Shown here in pieces: positions 24,169-32,892 of a stretch of 37,580 nucleotides of DNA; position 1 is the stretch's first letter; each line of letters starts with the position of its first letter. The stretch lies in NCBI GenBank assembly GCA_949358305.1, contig CASHSZ010000034.1:1-37580 (forward strand), given 5' to 3'. This DNA comes from Strigamia acuminata. Lineage: Eukaryota > Arthropoda > Chilopoda > Geophilomorpha > Linotaeniidae. A program made the position numbers and the translations under genes. Below the pieces are notes generated by a model, which saw nothing but the letters and a program-made list of their open reading frames with translations, was not told where the DNA came from and searched no databases.

Positions 24169-24575
24169 CAAGACACAATATTACCCAAATAATATTGTGT
24201 TTTGCAGCAAGTTTTGGCCCAGCAACAGCGTCAACCAATCGCGCTGCAGCGTGCATTGCTTTGATGATGCTGCTAGGCGTGTGCCTGGCGGAGCATCCCT
24301 TCCCCTCGCGCGTGCCCGGCTCGATTGTTGCACACGACCCGAAGGCGGCCGTGTGTGATCTTCATGCAACTCGTCATCTGCGCAGCTTTTCTGAGCAGAT
24401 TTAGAAGTGAGCCAAACGGTTTTGGCCCACTCTTCCCGCACTCTTGATTCCACCTCCAAACTGTTCACAACCGTGTCAAACTTCTGCCAAAACTGCAAAG
24501 TGTGATCTGTGATTCTTGGACGAATTGAGTTTCATCGCTGGTCTGTACCCACTGTACGGAATAGCAACTTTCTAG

Positions 24576-24600
24576 CTTGAATTACTACACGTAATTTAAG
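24576..24600 (+). other. Hairpin upstream of the array, different loop
   Basis: 10-bp stem (24576-24585 with 24591-24600, one G-U pair) and a 5-nt TACAC loop. It lies 15 nt before the first array hairpin but lacks the conserved head. Confidence 0.6.
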
Positions 24601-24615
24601 CCATTTCTGTGTGTG

Positions 24616-24900
24616 AATTGACATTGAGCTTGCTCTGTCGATTTGTAGTTCTTTGTGTCGAGCTTGCTCCACAAAGAAATCTGTGTGAAACTAACATCGA
24701 GTTTACTCTGTTAGTTTGAAGGCTTTGTGTTGAGTTTAACTCCACAAAGCGAATTGTGTTAAGACGGATTGTTACGTCGAGCTTGCTCCGTAATAATCAA
24801 ACCGCTGTGTGCAAGACGTATTCTCGTGTCGAGCTTGCTCCGCGAGGATTTTAGAATATTTTAGCAACGTATTTTAGCGTCGAGTTTACTCCGCTAAAAT
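24616..24900 (+). ncRNA. Array of seven hairpins with a conserved head, in gypsy LTR RNA
   Basis: Seven hairpins: 24616-24643, 24649-24678, 24688-24717, 24722-24750, 24767-24798, 24820-24849, 24871-24900. Each has an 8-10 bp outer stem, a 2-nt bulge TC or TT on the 5' side, a GAG/CTC helix and a CTTG, TTTA or TTTAA loop. Outer stems differ (for example TTCTTTGTG with CACAAAGAA; AAACTAACA with TGTTAGTTT; ATTTTAGCG with CGCTAAAAT) yet all pair fully. The only non-Watson-Crick pairs are four G-U pairs on the plus strand (in hairpins 1, 5 and twice in 6). Loop ends covary C-G to U-A. This is direct sequence evidence for selected RNA structure; a role in protein binding, packaging, export or translation is unknown. 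It is likely an element cis-structure rather than an independent RNA gene. Confidence 0.85.
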
Positions 24901-25177
24901 CCCGCGCTCACACGACGCCATCGACGCCATCTTGGAGCCAACGGTCAACTGTGAGTGTAGATATTGAAGAAGAAGCCAGATCGACCCCAAACATTTTGAA
25001 TAATACCTCCTTTGTATTTTGAACAATTAAAACTATCTAATTTTTCCTTTACTCTGTGTAAAATCATTCCCCTAGACAAACATTTGGCCACAGAGTAGAA
25101 GTCCTGTACGGCATCTCTACGACGATTGCTTATTGAATTTACCTAATTTAATAAGTAAAAACCCGGATCGCCGCACT

Positions 25178-25195
25178 TGGGGGCCCGTCCGGGAT
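25178..25195 (+). promoter_or_regulatory. Gypsy primer-binding site, tRNA-Pro type
   Basis: TGGGGGCCCGTCCGGGAT, two bases after the LTR end. From memory it differs at one position from the tRNA-Pro primer site of murine gammaretroviruses, and the 2-base spacer is also the same arrangement. It would prime minus-strand DNA synthesis with tRNA-Pro. Confidence 0.8.
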
Positions 25196-25267
25196 AGTTT
25201 TGATTGTTAAAACCCGATTTTTGCGAAAAAATCCTTTATTTCCATTGTTCTTTTTCAATTTGACAAA

Positions 25268-28162
25268 ATGGCGACGCCAATGCAAATTGTAAAACGACAG
25301 CGAGGTCGACCAAGCACTCAGAAACGAGCAGCGACGGTTTTGCCGGCTCTCGAGCCTGAAATGCTTACAGAGAAAATTATTTCTGAAGAAATAACACCAG
25401 TTCCAGATCCGAAACAACTTAAGGATGCTGAAAATGAAGTTGCTAGAGCATTAAGCGCTTCAAGTGCGAGTTCTAACGACCAAGAACTCCCGCCACTTCC
25501 ACTGGAGGAAGTGGAAAATACGTTACGTGAAATGGAAAGTGAATCGTCTCACGAATCACCTCCTCGCATGACCATGTTGGATGCTTTGAGAAATCAAGCA
25601 CGCCAAGATGGCGCCCAAATAACGGACGACATGACGGTGGAAGAGATTCATCGCGCCATGATACGACTTCACACTGATCGTGCCGTTTCAAATTTACAAT
25701 TTGAAATGGAACGAAAAGAAGCTGAGCTTCAACAACAAAAAGCGGAGGTTGAACTCCAACATATGGAACTCAATCGACAAAATGAGGAATTTCTAGCCCA
25801 AAAAGCTAGAGAATACCGATTAAAAGGTGAAGTGGAAGATCTTTCTAAAATGAACACTAGAAATGAACTTTCAATTCGCTCACACCAAGAGGCGCGAAGA
25901 CAGCTCGAGCTTACCAAAAGTAAGCTGGAGCAGAAAAATAAAGAATTGATTGATTTGGCAGACCACTACCAACGCAATCATAATCAACTAGTGAGATATG
26001 CTGCTGAATTAGACACACGTGCTAAAACACAGCGTACTCGCGAAAGCAAAATAGCTAAGCGTGAAGACGAGATTTTTCACTCGCTGGATCAACCCAGTAC
26101 GAGCGGACAAGTCAAGTCTAGCAACCCTGCTAAGCGATTACAACCAGAAGAATCGCAAAGTCAAATAAATGAGAATGAAATTCTCCGAGCTGATTTGTTG
26201 CGCGCTCAAGAAGAGCTTGCAGAAATGAAAGATCGTTTGCAAGCAAGGAATTATACTGACCAATTGGTGCAACCAGAAATGGCTGCGCCAACTGTCCCTA
26301 TTTTGACTCCCGAAACAATAACAATTTCCGTTGTTTCAGAGTTAAGTAGCCAATCTGGATTATCGAGTGATGACGACCAACGTTCGCGTCGCCGCCATCG
26401 CTCAAAAAGAAAACGTCCTTCAGATTCCGAGGAACGGAGAGCTGATCGCAATCCGCTCCCAGGTAATCGAAATCCTATTTTTCACAACAGTGACCGACTG
26501 CTGGGGATGGTAGACGATCGAAATAGGCGGCATGAAACAGGTATTCACGTTGCTCGAACGATACCACTGACTCAACAACAAGATTCGTCGAAAAGAAGTC
26601 GACGAGAAATGAATCCAGCACGCGAACCACCCGACGGACATGAAAGCCCGCCAGGTGGGGGTCAGTATAGAAGAAATCCACCAGATGGAGGAAATCCAGA
26701 TGGACATGGAGATGGACCACCTGGAGGTGGACGTCGACCGCCAGACGATGACGGCGACCCACCCGACCCACCTGAAACGCCACATTTCAACACGCCTTTG
26801 AATTCACAATCTGATTCAAGGTCGGATTCTGATGCGAATGCGCAACAAGAACGCGATAATCGACATCGATCTCATCGACGTCGACATCGAGGCCACTCTT
26901 CACGGCGTAATACACATTATTACACTGCTGAAGAAATTGATCGATTATTAGCTGATCGTCGATCTTCCGATCGATCTGACGCTACTGCCGATAATGCTGA
27001 CATTGCACTACGACAGAAAATTGCTCAATATACTGCCAACAACTGGACTCACGATCTAGTTGATGAAAGAACTATTAGATGGGATCACATCAAACCCGCT
27101 TTATTCGATGGAGAATGGGAAGCTGGATCCACTCTTTTAGATGAAGTTTTACGAATTTCAAGGTTGAATGGCATTGCATGTCACACTGCTTTGAAAAGAG
27201 TAGTACCAAAAGCTCTTATAGATCGAGCTGAGAAATGGTTTTATTCTAAACAATTTCAAAACTGGAACCACTTTGTAGAAGAATTCATGACTGAGTATGG
27301 AGAGTCAAGTGAAGACTTATTACAAATGTGGGATAATCTTTCTCAAAATAAAGGCGAAAGTCTTCGCTCTTATTTAAGAAGGACTGAAGATTTATTGGTC
27401 ACTCTCCCGTATACGATGGGAGACGCAGCCATTGATCGTCAATTCCGTCGTGGATTGACAGATTACTCAAAAAATGTTCTACTTTCTGTACGAGCACCTT
27501 ATCCGGGTGGTTTCGCTGAATTAGCCAAATTTATGCGAGCTAATCAGATAAGGATTGACGAAAATTATAAAGCTTATCTACCAGCTGATGAAAAAGTTGC
27601 GTACGCTAAGCGACAGCAACGGAGAAAGGAGTTGGCAAAAGACACACGTTTTGCTAACACCCCTCTTTTGCAACCCCCAAAACGAGGAGATTTTTTGGCA
27701 GAGACTGCTAAGGAATCTAGAAAGGGATCGGATGGGAAAAATCCACATCCAACCCCTAAAGCTCACTTAGCCGAAGTGACAGATATGGAAGCTGCTTCTG
27801 AACCAGAGAAATCTGACTCGGAACCAGAAAGCGAGGCTGCAGCTGCTTTATTAGCCCGTAATAACGCAGTAGCTCGAAAATTTGGACCAAAGATGGCGCC
27901 TAAAAACGTTACTTTTGGTTCACCAAAGACAGACGCGCTCAGTAGATCGAAGTCGCCGACCCCGAAAAAGGACGAAGCCAAACGCTCAAGCTCGCCTTCG
28001 CCAAAAGTCGCAAAATCACCTGCTACTGACCCGTGTAACATTTGCAAAAAATTAGGACATTGGGCTAAAGAATGTCCTGATAGGAAAACGAGCAAAGACA
28101 AGATTATTGAGGAGTTCGAAAAATCGATGAAATCAATCGGCGAACTTCTAAAAAACTTGTAA
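25268..28162 (+). CDS. gag: Gypsy Gag with AT-hook-like N-terminus, coiled coil and one zinc knuckle
   Basis: 964 codons, no stops; the ATG in AAAATGG is 72 bp after the primer site and has a good context. Regions in order: basic N-terminus with KRQRGRPS (residues 9-16), an AT-hook-like core; a long coiled-coil forming stretch, about 138-268, and a shorter one, 300-327, rich in E, K, Q and L; an R/S/H-rich basic patch 371-396; a P/G/D-rich stretch 451-506; a second R/H/S-rich patch 514-547; a retrotransposon capsid-like domain about 595-775 (W605 in RWDHIKP, then AEKWF, LRSYLRR, RQFRRGL); and a CCHC knuckle C923-C926-H931-C936. Gag forms the particle and binds RNA. The roughly 600 residues before capsid are unusual; most gypsy Gags are much shorter. 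Downstream pol overlaps in the -1 frame. Confidence 0.93.
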   Translation: MATPMQIVKRQRGRPSTQKRAATVLPALEPEMLTEKIISEEITPVPDPKQLKDAENEVARALSASSASSNDQELPPLPLEEVENTLREMESESSHESPPRMTMLDALRNQARQDGAQITDDMTVEEIHRAMIRLHTDRAVSNLQFEMERKEAELQQQKAEVELQHMELNRQNEEFLAQKAREYRLKGEVEDLSKMNTRNELSIRSHQEARRQLELTKSKLEQKNKELIDLADHYQRNHNQLVRYAAELDTRAKTQRTRESKIAKREDEIFHSLDQPSTSGQVKSSNPAKRLQPEESQSQINENEILRADLLRAQEELAEMKDRLQARNYTDQLVQPEMAAPTVPILTPETITISVVSELSSQSGLSSDDDQRSRRRHRSKRKRPSDSEERRADRNPLPGNRNPIFHNSDRLLGMVDDRNRRHETGIHVARTIPLTQQQDSSKRSRREMNPAREPPDGHESPPGGGQYRRNPPDGGNPDGHGDGPPGGGRRPPDDDGDPPDPPETPHFNTPLNSQSDSRSDSDANAQQERDNRHRSHRRRHRGHSSRRNTHYYTAEEIDRLLADRRSSDRSDATADNADIALRQKIAQYTANNWTHDLVDERTIRWDHIKPALFDGEWEAGSTLLDEVLRISRLNGIACHTALKRVVPKALIDRAEKWFYSKQFQNWNHFVEEFMTEYGESSEDLLQMWDNLSQNKGESLRSYLRRTEDLLVTLPYTMGDAAIDRQFRRGLTDYSKNVLLSVRAPYPGGFAELAKFMRANQIRIDENYKAYLPADEKVAYAKRQQRRKELAKDTRFANTPLLQPPKRGDFLAETAKESRKGSDGKNPHPTPKAHLAEVTDMEAASEPEKSDSEPESEAAAALLARNNAVARKFGPKMAPKNVTFGSPKTDALSRSKSPTPKKDEAKRSSSPSPKVAKSPATDPCNICKKLGHWAKECPDRKTSKDKIIEEFEKSMKSIGELLKNL

Positions 28163-28201
28163 GCGCGCATCCCGACGGTCTAGTGGATGCGACGCCTACC
28201 G
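28150..28201 (+). promoter_or_regulatory. -1 ribosomal frameshift signal between gag and pol
   Basis: A AAA AAC at 28150-28156 sits in the gag frame exactly as a -1 slippery heptamer requires, two codons before the gag stop (28160-28162). Six nt further begins a stem: 28163-28172 pairs with 28185-28195 (10 bp, A28192 bulged; inner 7 bp CGCATCC / GGATGCG) around a 12-nt loop. Loop bases CGGT (28176-28179) can pair with ACCG (28198-28201), giving a possible H-type pseudoknot. Pol is open in the -1 frame from 28111. Confidence 0.85.
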
Positions 28202-31200
28202 CCTCGGAAAATGAACTAACACCATCTCAAATTTTAGATGATTTTTTAAATACTCAGATTAAATTAGAATTAGAAAATAATTTAATATTTCCAAAAATTG
28301 ATGTTTCCAATTTAAGGCTTGTGCTGCAAAATGAGAACATCACTGAAGAATTTTTTAAAGAAAAAGTTCAACAAATAAAAATTGATTGGGAATCTAAAAT
28401 AAAAGATGCTGTTACTTTACTTGATGAAAAAACTAGGCCAACACCTGAAATCATTGAAAGGTCAGATAAAATTGATTTACCTGGTCTTGATGAATGTATT
28501 GAAAAATTAATGGCTGCAACGCTAGTCACTAATGATTTATTGGACGAATTACCATTAGATCCGCCGATAGAAATTAAGCCACCGCGACGTTTTAAGTGCA
28601 AGTACGCGGACATACCAAACAGCAATGATTTGCCGACGATTCGATTGCAGACGGCAAACGGTATGATAACAGGGATGTTAGACTCTGGAGCTAATCGAAG
28701 CTTCATGGCCTACTCCGTAGTAATTTCGCTGAAACTGGAAGATGAAATTCGACCAATTGGACCGGATGTGAGAGTTACGACTGCTTCTGAAGATGTAGTC
28801 CCTGAAGGAACTCTCCTACTTTCTTTTGCGTGGACACACGGGATGTTAAGTCATCCATTCATAATTTTAAGAAATAAATATCCTATTATTTTATTAGGAT
28901 GTGATTTCATGAATCGACTCAATATTCAACCAAATCCTAAGACCATGTCTTGGAATTTTGTCAAGTCTTTGAAAGAAGATTTACCTTTTGTTCCTCAAGC
29001 GATTCTTGATCGTTATCAAGAGTTCCTTGATCCACCCGAAGAAATCATGAGACGCGACTTTATTAAAGCAAATCACATGAAAGCTGGCTCTGCCACTGCG
29101 TGTCAAGCTAAAGTTGCAAATGAAGAAAATATAGTACAAAGACTTGTTAGCGACGCTAATTTGTCAATGGAAAATAATTTAATGCTTGAAAAAGTATTAA
29201 AGAAACATGAAAAGATTTTATCACGCCGACCAGGTAGAACACACCTCGTTAGGCATGAAATTAAACTGGACACTAAAGTTCCTATTAGAGTTCCGTTTAA
29301 AAGTGTAAATCCACAAAAACGTGAAATTATCCGTCAAATCTGTCAAGACATGTTGGATAATGGATACGTTGAACAAGCCACTGGAGACTATGGAATGCGA
29401 ATAGTTCTAGTGATGCGTCCGGATTGTGATCCGAGACTCTGCATTGATTTTAGACCACTCAATGCACATACATTATACGACCCTCCTCAAATGCCGAGCA
29501 TTGAGGAAATCTTGCGAGAACTCGGAAGATTTGAATGGGTCACAACGATAGATTTGTCAAAAGGCTATTGGCAGATAGAGGTTCATCCGAACGACCGTGC
29601 TAAAACTGCGTTTTGGAGCCCTTTGGGTCGACTACAATTTCGAGTCATGCCCTTTGGCCTCGTAAATGCGCCGTCAACTTTCCAAAAATTGATAGAAAAA
29701 ATTTTGGGTGACGCCTATCGAAAATTCGCATGGGCATACCTCGATGATATAATTATTATATCTAAAAATTTTGAAGAACACATGATTCATCTGGAAGAAA
29801 TTCTGAGTAAACTTGAAAATGCAAATCTTCATGTTCATCCAGAAAAATCAAAATTTGGCAGAAAAGAATTAACTTTTCTTGGTTACAAGTTAAGTGTTCA
29901 AGGAGTCAGTGTCGACCCTAAAAAAGTCGCCGCTATAAAGGAAATGCCAGCTCCTTCAAATTTGAAAGAGTTGCAAAGATTTTTGGGAATGGTAAACTTT
30001 TTTCACCGATTACTCAAGAATCTAGCAGTCATGACGGAACCTCTACGTCCTTTACTCAAAAAGGATGTGGAATTTATTTGGTCAGAAATTCATCAAGGAG
30101 CTTTTGATCAAATAAAAGATGCTTTAACAAATGCAGAAACAATGGCCATGCCCGATTTGACAGAACCATTCATTGTGCATACTGACGCTAGTCGAAAAGG
30201 ATTAGGCGCCGCGCTTATGCAAATGAGGGAAATCGATGATCAAAATATCGAAGTGCCTTGTGTTTATGCCAGCAGAAGTTTGCAACCTGCTGAGATAAAT
30301 TACAGCGCCACAGAATTGGAGTGCCTAGCGGTAATCTGGGCATTACGTAAATTTCGACATTATTTGGAATTTACCACATTCATAGTTAGGACTGACCATC
30401 AAGCACTAAAATGGTTGATGCAGTTAGACGAACCTGCCGGAAGGTTAGCGCGTTGGCAAATGGAGCTGATGCGCTATTCTTTCGAAATACAATACATTAA
30501 AGGTCCACTAAATGTTTTAGCGGATGCTTTATCCAGATCACCGATTGACAAACCGGAAAATCCTGAAGATGATGGAGATAATGACGAATTATTATCTTAC
30601 TGTCCATCACCTCAACGAAATTGGAAAATGGGAAAGTTTCATGAGCTTCCTGTCTCCACGCTGGAGGAAAAGGAAGATCATGAATTCGTCAACTATTGGA
30701 CTAAAATCTATGACCCCTCTGAGGAATCAGATGACGTCATAAGAGCGCAAATTTCAAGGAAATTCCAAGTTCCTTCGTCAAATGTTTTAATAAAAGCATT
30801 TGTCGCCAAAATTGTAGAACGTCTTGATTGTGAACCTCCCACAAGGGAAGACATAATTAAGGCACAGAAAGAAGATAAAGTGTGCCAATTGATGCGTAAT
30901 TTTTTAAATTGTAATCAATTTCCGCCTGACGTCACAACGCGACTCCAGAGGAAACAATATAGAAAACACGCAACCACCTTCTTAATTGAAGACGACTTAT
31001 TAATGCAATTTCATCCCACAATGTCTGATGAATTGGGGGAGGATGGGAGAGCACTCAAAGTTTTTGTACCTCAGACATTGAAGTATAAAATTATTTGGCT
31101 GATGCATGGCCACCCACTTTCTGGCCACCCAGGAATTGCAAGGACTCTTTATCGAGCACGCCGAATTTATACCTGGAAAGGCATGAAATCGGACATTACG

Positions 31201-31596
31201 AGATTCATTCGACACTGCGAGCGCTGTCAAGCTTGCAAGCCTCGAACGAAAGGACAAATTGAAGCAGCGCAAATGGGTCCTTACAGCCCATTTGACTGTC
31301 TAAGTGTTGATTTGACCGGCCCGAAACCTCGGACGCGCAAAAACAACACACATATTTTAGTCATACTTGACGTAGCAACTCATTGGCCAGAATTATATCC
31401 AATGTGTAACCCTACTGCAGGAAAAGTGGCAAATTGCATTTATCACCTTTCCATGAGCATGGGATTCCCTCGTAAAATTATTTCTGACAACGGCCCGCAA
31501 TTTCGTGCCCAAGTCTTTAACCTTATGGCGCGCATGCGGATTTCTCGGAGTGCGAAAGGGACCCTATTTTTAACATTACGGCGGCCTATACCTTGA
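28183..31596 (+). CDS. pol: Gypsy Pol: protease, RT, RNase H, partial integrase (truncated)
   Basis: Frame -1 to gag, open from 28111, so expected as a Gag-Pol fusion; numbering here starts at 28183. Domains: about 165 residues of acidic linker; retropepsin with DSGA at 167-170; reverse transcriptase with first aspartate D457 (IDLSKGYWQI) and YLDD 519-522; RNase H with D668, E711 or E713, and D738; integrase zinc finger, two histidines in HPLSGHPG then C1012 and C1015; integrase core D1043 (SVDLTGP) and D1102 (SDNGPQF), 58 residues apart as usual. The third catalytic residue, a glutamate about 36 residues on, is not reached: from about codon 1118 the sequence stops resembling integrase and a stop follows at 31594-31596. 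The integrase is therefore expected to be inactive, while protease, RT and RNase H motifs are all present. Confidence 0.93.
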   Translation: MDATPTASENELTPSQILDDFLNTQIKLELENNLIFPKIDVSNLRLVLQNENITEEFFKEKVQQIKIDWESKIKDAVTLLDEKTRPTPEIIERSDKIDLPGLDECIEKLMAATLVTNDLLDELPLDPPIEIKPPRRFKCKYADIPNSNDLPTIRLQTANGMITGMLDSGANRSFMAYSVVISLKLEDEIRPIGPDVRVTTASEDVVPEGTLLLSFAWTHGMLSHPFIILRNKYPIILLGCDFMNRLNIQPNPKTMSWNFVKSLKEDLPFVPQAILDRYQEFLDPPEEIMRRDFIKANHMKAGSATACQAKVANEENIVQRLVSDANLSMENNLMLEKVLKKHEKILSRRPGRTHLVRHEIKLDTKVPIRVPFKSVNPQKREIIRQICQDMLDNGYVEQATGDYGMRIVLVMRPDCDPRLCIDFRPLNAHTLYDPPQMPSIEEILRELGRFEWVTTIDLSKGYWQIEVHPNDRAKTAFWSPLGRLQFRVMPFGLVNAPSTFQKLIEKILGDAYRKFAWAYLDDIIIISKNFEEHMIHLEEILSKLENANLHVHPEKSKFGRKELTFLGYKLSVQGVSVDPKKVAAIKEMPAPSNLKELQRFLGMVNFFHRLLKNLAVMTEPLRPLLKKDVEFIWSEIHQGAFDQIKDALTNAETMAMPDLTEPFIVHTDASRKGLGAALMQMREIDDQNIEVPCVYASRSLQPAEINYSATELECLAVIWALRKFRHYLEFTTFIVRTDHQALKWLMQLDEPAGRLARWQMELMRYSFEIQYIKGPLNVLADALSRSPIDKPENPEDDGDNDELLSYCPSPQRNWKMGKFHELPVSTLEEKEDHEFVNYWTKIYDPSEESDDVIRAQISRKFQVPSSNVLIKAFVAKIVERLDCEPPTREDIIKAQKEDKVCQLMRNFLNCNQFPPDVTTRLQRKQYRKHATTFLIEDDLLMQFHPTMSDELGEDGRALKVFVPQTLKYKIIWLMHGHPLSGHPGIARTLYRARRIYTWKGMKSDITRFIRHCERCQACKPRTKGQIEAAQMGPYSPFDCLSVDLTGPKPRTRKNNTHILVILDVATHWPELYPMCNPTAGKVANCIYHLSMSMGFPRKIISDNGPQFRAQVFNLMARMRISRSAKGTLFLTLRRPIP

Positions 31597-32537
31597 CCCC
31601 CTGTTCGCAGTCTCATGGCTGATTTTGCGGATTTCACTTATTTGTATATTCCGCACGATCGCGCGCGTTTTATCAACCTTGGGAAAGCCGCTTTCTCAAA
31701 TTTGCAAATTCCACATTGTGTGAACATGCTACAACGCTTCTGTGCGCGTCAATAAAAAAAAAACCGATTAGAAATGAAATTCAGGGTTTTGTTAAAATAA
31801 AAATTATACAATATAATCAGTCTATAATGCTTCTATAATGCTGTTGGTTTAATCAGCACATTGTAATCGTGTGAAAACACGCGCGCTCGCAATAATACAT
31901 TACCCAATGTACTTGCACTGGCATGGACCCATCAGTGCGCACTTTCCCGTGCGTGCTGCTTGCACTATTTACATCAATTGTTGCTCCACAGGTTGCGCGA
32001 CCTGCCGGGCAGTTAAGACGTACTAGAATAACCTCAGGATTTGATAAAACCTGATTTTTGGATGACACTAAGTAAATGGCAGTGAATGTGAGATGTGAGA
32101 TACACGATGAATTTAATAAAATTTATATTTCCTAATCATGGGATTGGTTTCACGTTTCATAATCCAACAATTAAGTAGAATATCATTATTGCAATTGATT
32201 AAAACAAATTTTTTTTACAAATTCTTTGGTTTTACATTTTAAATTTATTTTCCAATAGTTGGCACCATCGCAATTGCTGCGAGTTTAAAACACTGCATTC
32301 AGCAGAATTTACTGCACTTTCAAATCAAGGCCAGGCATACCTACTGCAAAGTAATGTATAAACCATAAAGAAGCCTTTGATTCGGAATTGCCTGTAGGTA
32401 ATTCTGCGCTGGTCTCCAATGGAAATGTCCGCGCCGGTCTTCCGTGCACGGGAAGTCCACAGAAAGTCCGTGCATTCCGTGCGCTGGGAGTCCGTGCGTC
32501 GTACCGCGTGATCTTGCATTGTTTTTTGTGGGCTTTT
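31597..32537. other. Gene-free stretch after the gypsy breakpoint
   Basis: No long open frame, RNA gene or element domain is visible, and nothing matches the gypsy LTR. Between about 32420 and 32510 the word TCCGTGC recurs several times. A 28-codon run in the frame -1 to pol (about 31536-31622, ending TGA) keeps an S-Q-S-H-G stretch faintly like the integrase region before the third catalytic residue; too short to call. Confidence 0.5.
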
Positions 32538-32833
32538 CCTGATTAGGATTACTTCCTTTTTAACTCTTGAAGAATTAAGTTTGTTTTTTTTGCTCCAAAA
32601 CGTCCCAAAACGCCTGAAAATCGCGCAACTCGAGGCAAAACATTACAGTGTGTATTCAAATCAAAACTAGCTACAAATACATGCTGAAATTAGCTAAATT
32701 TTCAAATTTTTTGGCTTTCAAGAAGTAATGGAAACATTTGACATAACGTGGATCAGTTGCATTCAAAAACTAAAATATTTTGTGTTTTACTTCAATTTTA
32801 AACTAAAAATGATGTCATTTTCTGTTTAAACCC
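32538..32833. repeat. Interspersed repeat module X, copy 1
   Basis: About 300 bp from CCTGATTAGGATTAC to CTGTTTAAACC. Diverged copy of 35060-35370: shared blocks include AAAATCGCGCAACTCGA, ATTCAAATCAAAACTA, ACAAATACATGCT and TTTTGTGTTTTACTTCAA. No coding capacity. Confidence 0.8.
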
Positions 32834-32892
32834 CTGTTAAAGCTTGAAATACATTTTAACTAAAAGAAATAAGTTTGTTTTTTTCTTCGGCA

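Larger units (their letters stand above)
24038..25175 (+). repeat. Gypsy 5' LTR, about 1138 bp
   Basis: Start set by the switch from satellite to TGTGGTGACC; end set by CGCCGCA two bases before the primer-binding site, giving a TG...CA border. A TATA-like box lies at 24162-24168. 24190-24420 is clearly richer in GC than the surroundings. The hairpin array sits at 24616-24900. A further 9-bp inverted repeat, TACTCTGTG / CACAGAGTA (25050-25058 and 25089-25097), lies near the end. A reverse-strand open frame of about 105 codons at 24181-24498 shows no family and I do not call it. Confidence 0.88.
24038..31596 (+). mobile_element. Ty3/gypsy LTR retrotransposon, 3'-truncated
   Basis: 5' LTR, tRNA-Pro type primer site, gag, -1 frameshift signal and pol lie in the canonical order on the plus strand. 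The RT-RNase H-integrase order and the YLDD box place it in Ty3/gypsy. The LTR starts TGTGGTGACC inside a satellite monomer. No 3' LTR, polypurine tract or env-like frame is visible downstream, and integrase stops before its third catalytic residue, so this copy is truncated at about 31596. Because one LTR is missing, its target duplication cannot be tested. Gag and most of pol are free of stops, so the loss is probably recent, or an assembly break. Confidence 0.92.

Noticed and set aside
24181-24498. Minus-strand 105-codon frame and plus-strand 69-codon frame in the GC-rich part of the gypsy LTR
   Set aside because: No family resemblance, and the location inside an LTR makes chance open frames likely; only other LTR copies could show conservation.
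24616-24900. tRNA genes or an rRNA fragment as explanation for the hairpin array
   Set aside because: No cloverleaf, anticodon arm or conserved TPsiC box; seven near-identical heads on unrelated stems do not fit either class.
26251-28170. Minus-strand frames of 66-135 codons opposite gypsy gag
   Set aside because: Antisense to an intact gag, with composition that mirrors it; no independent support.
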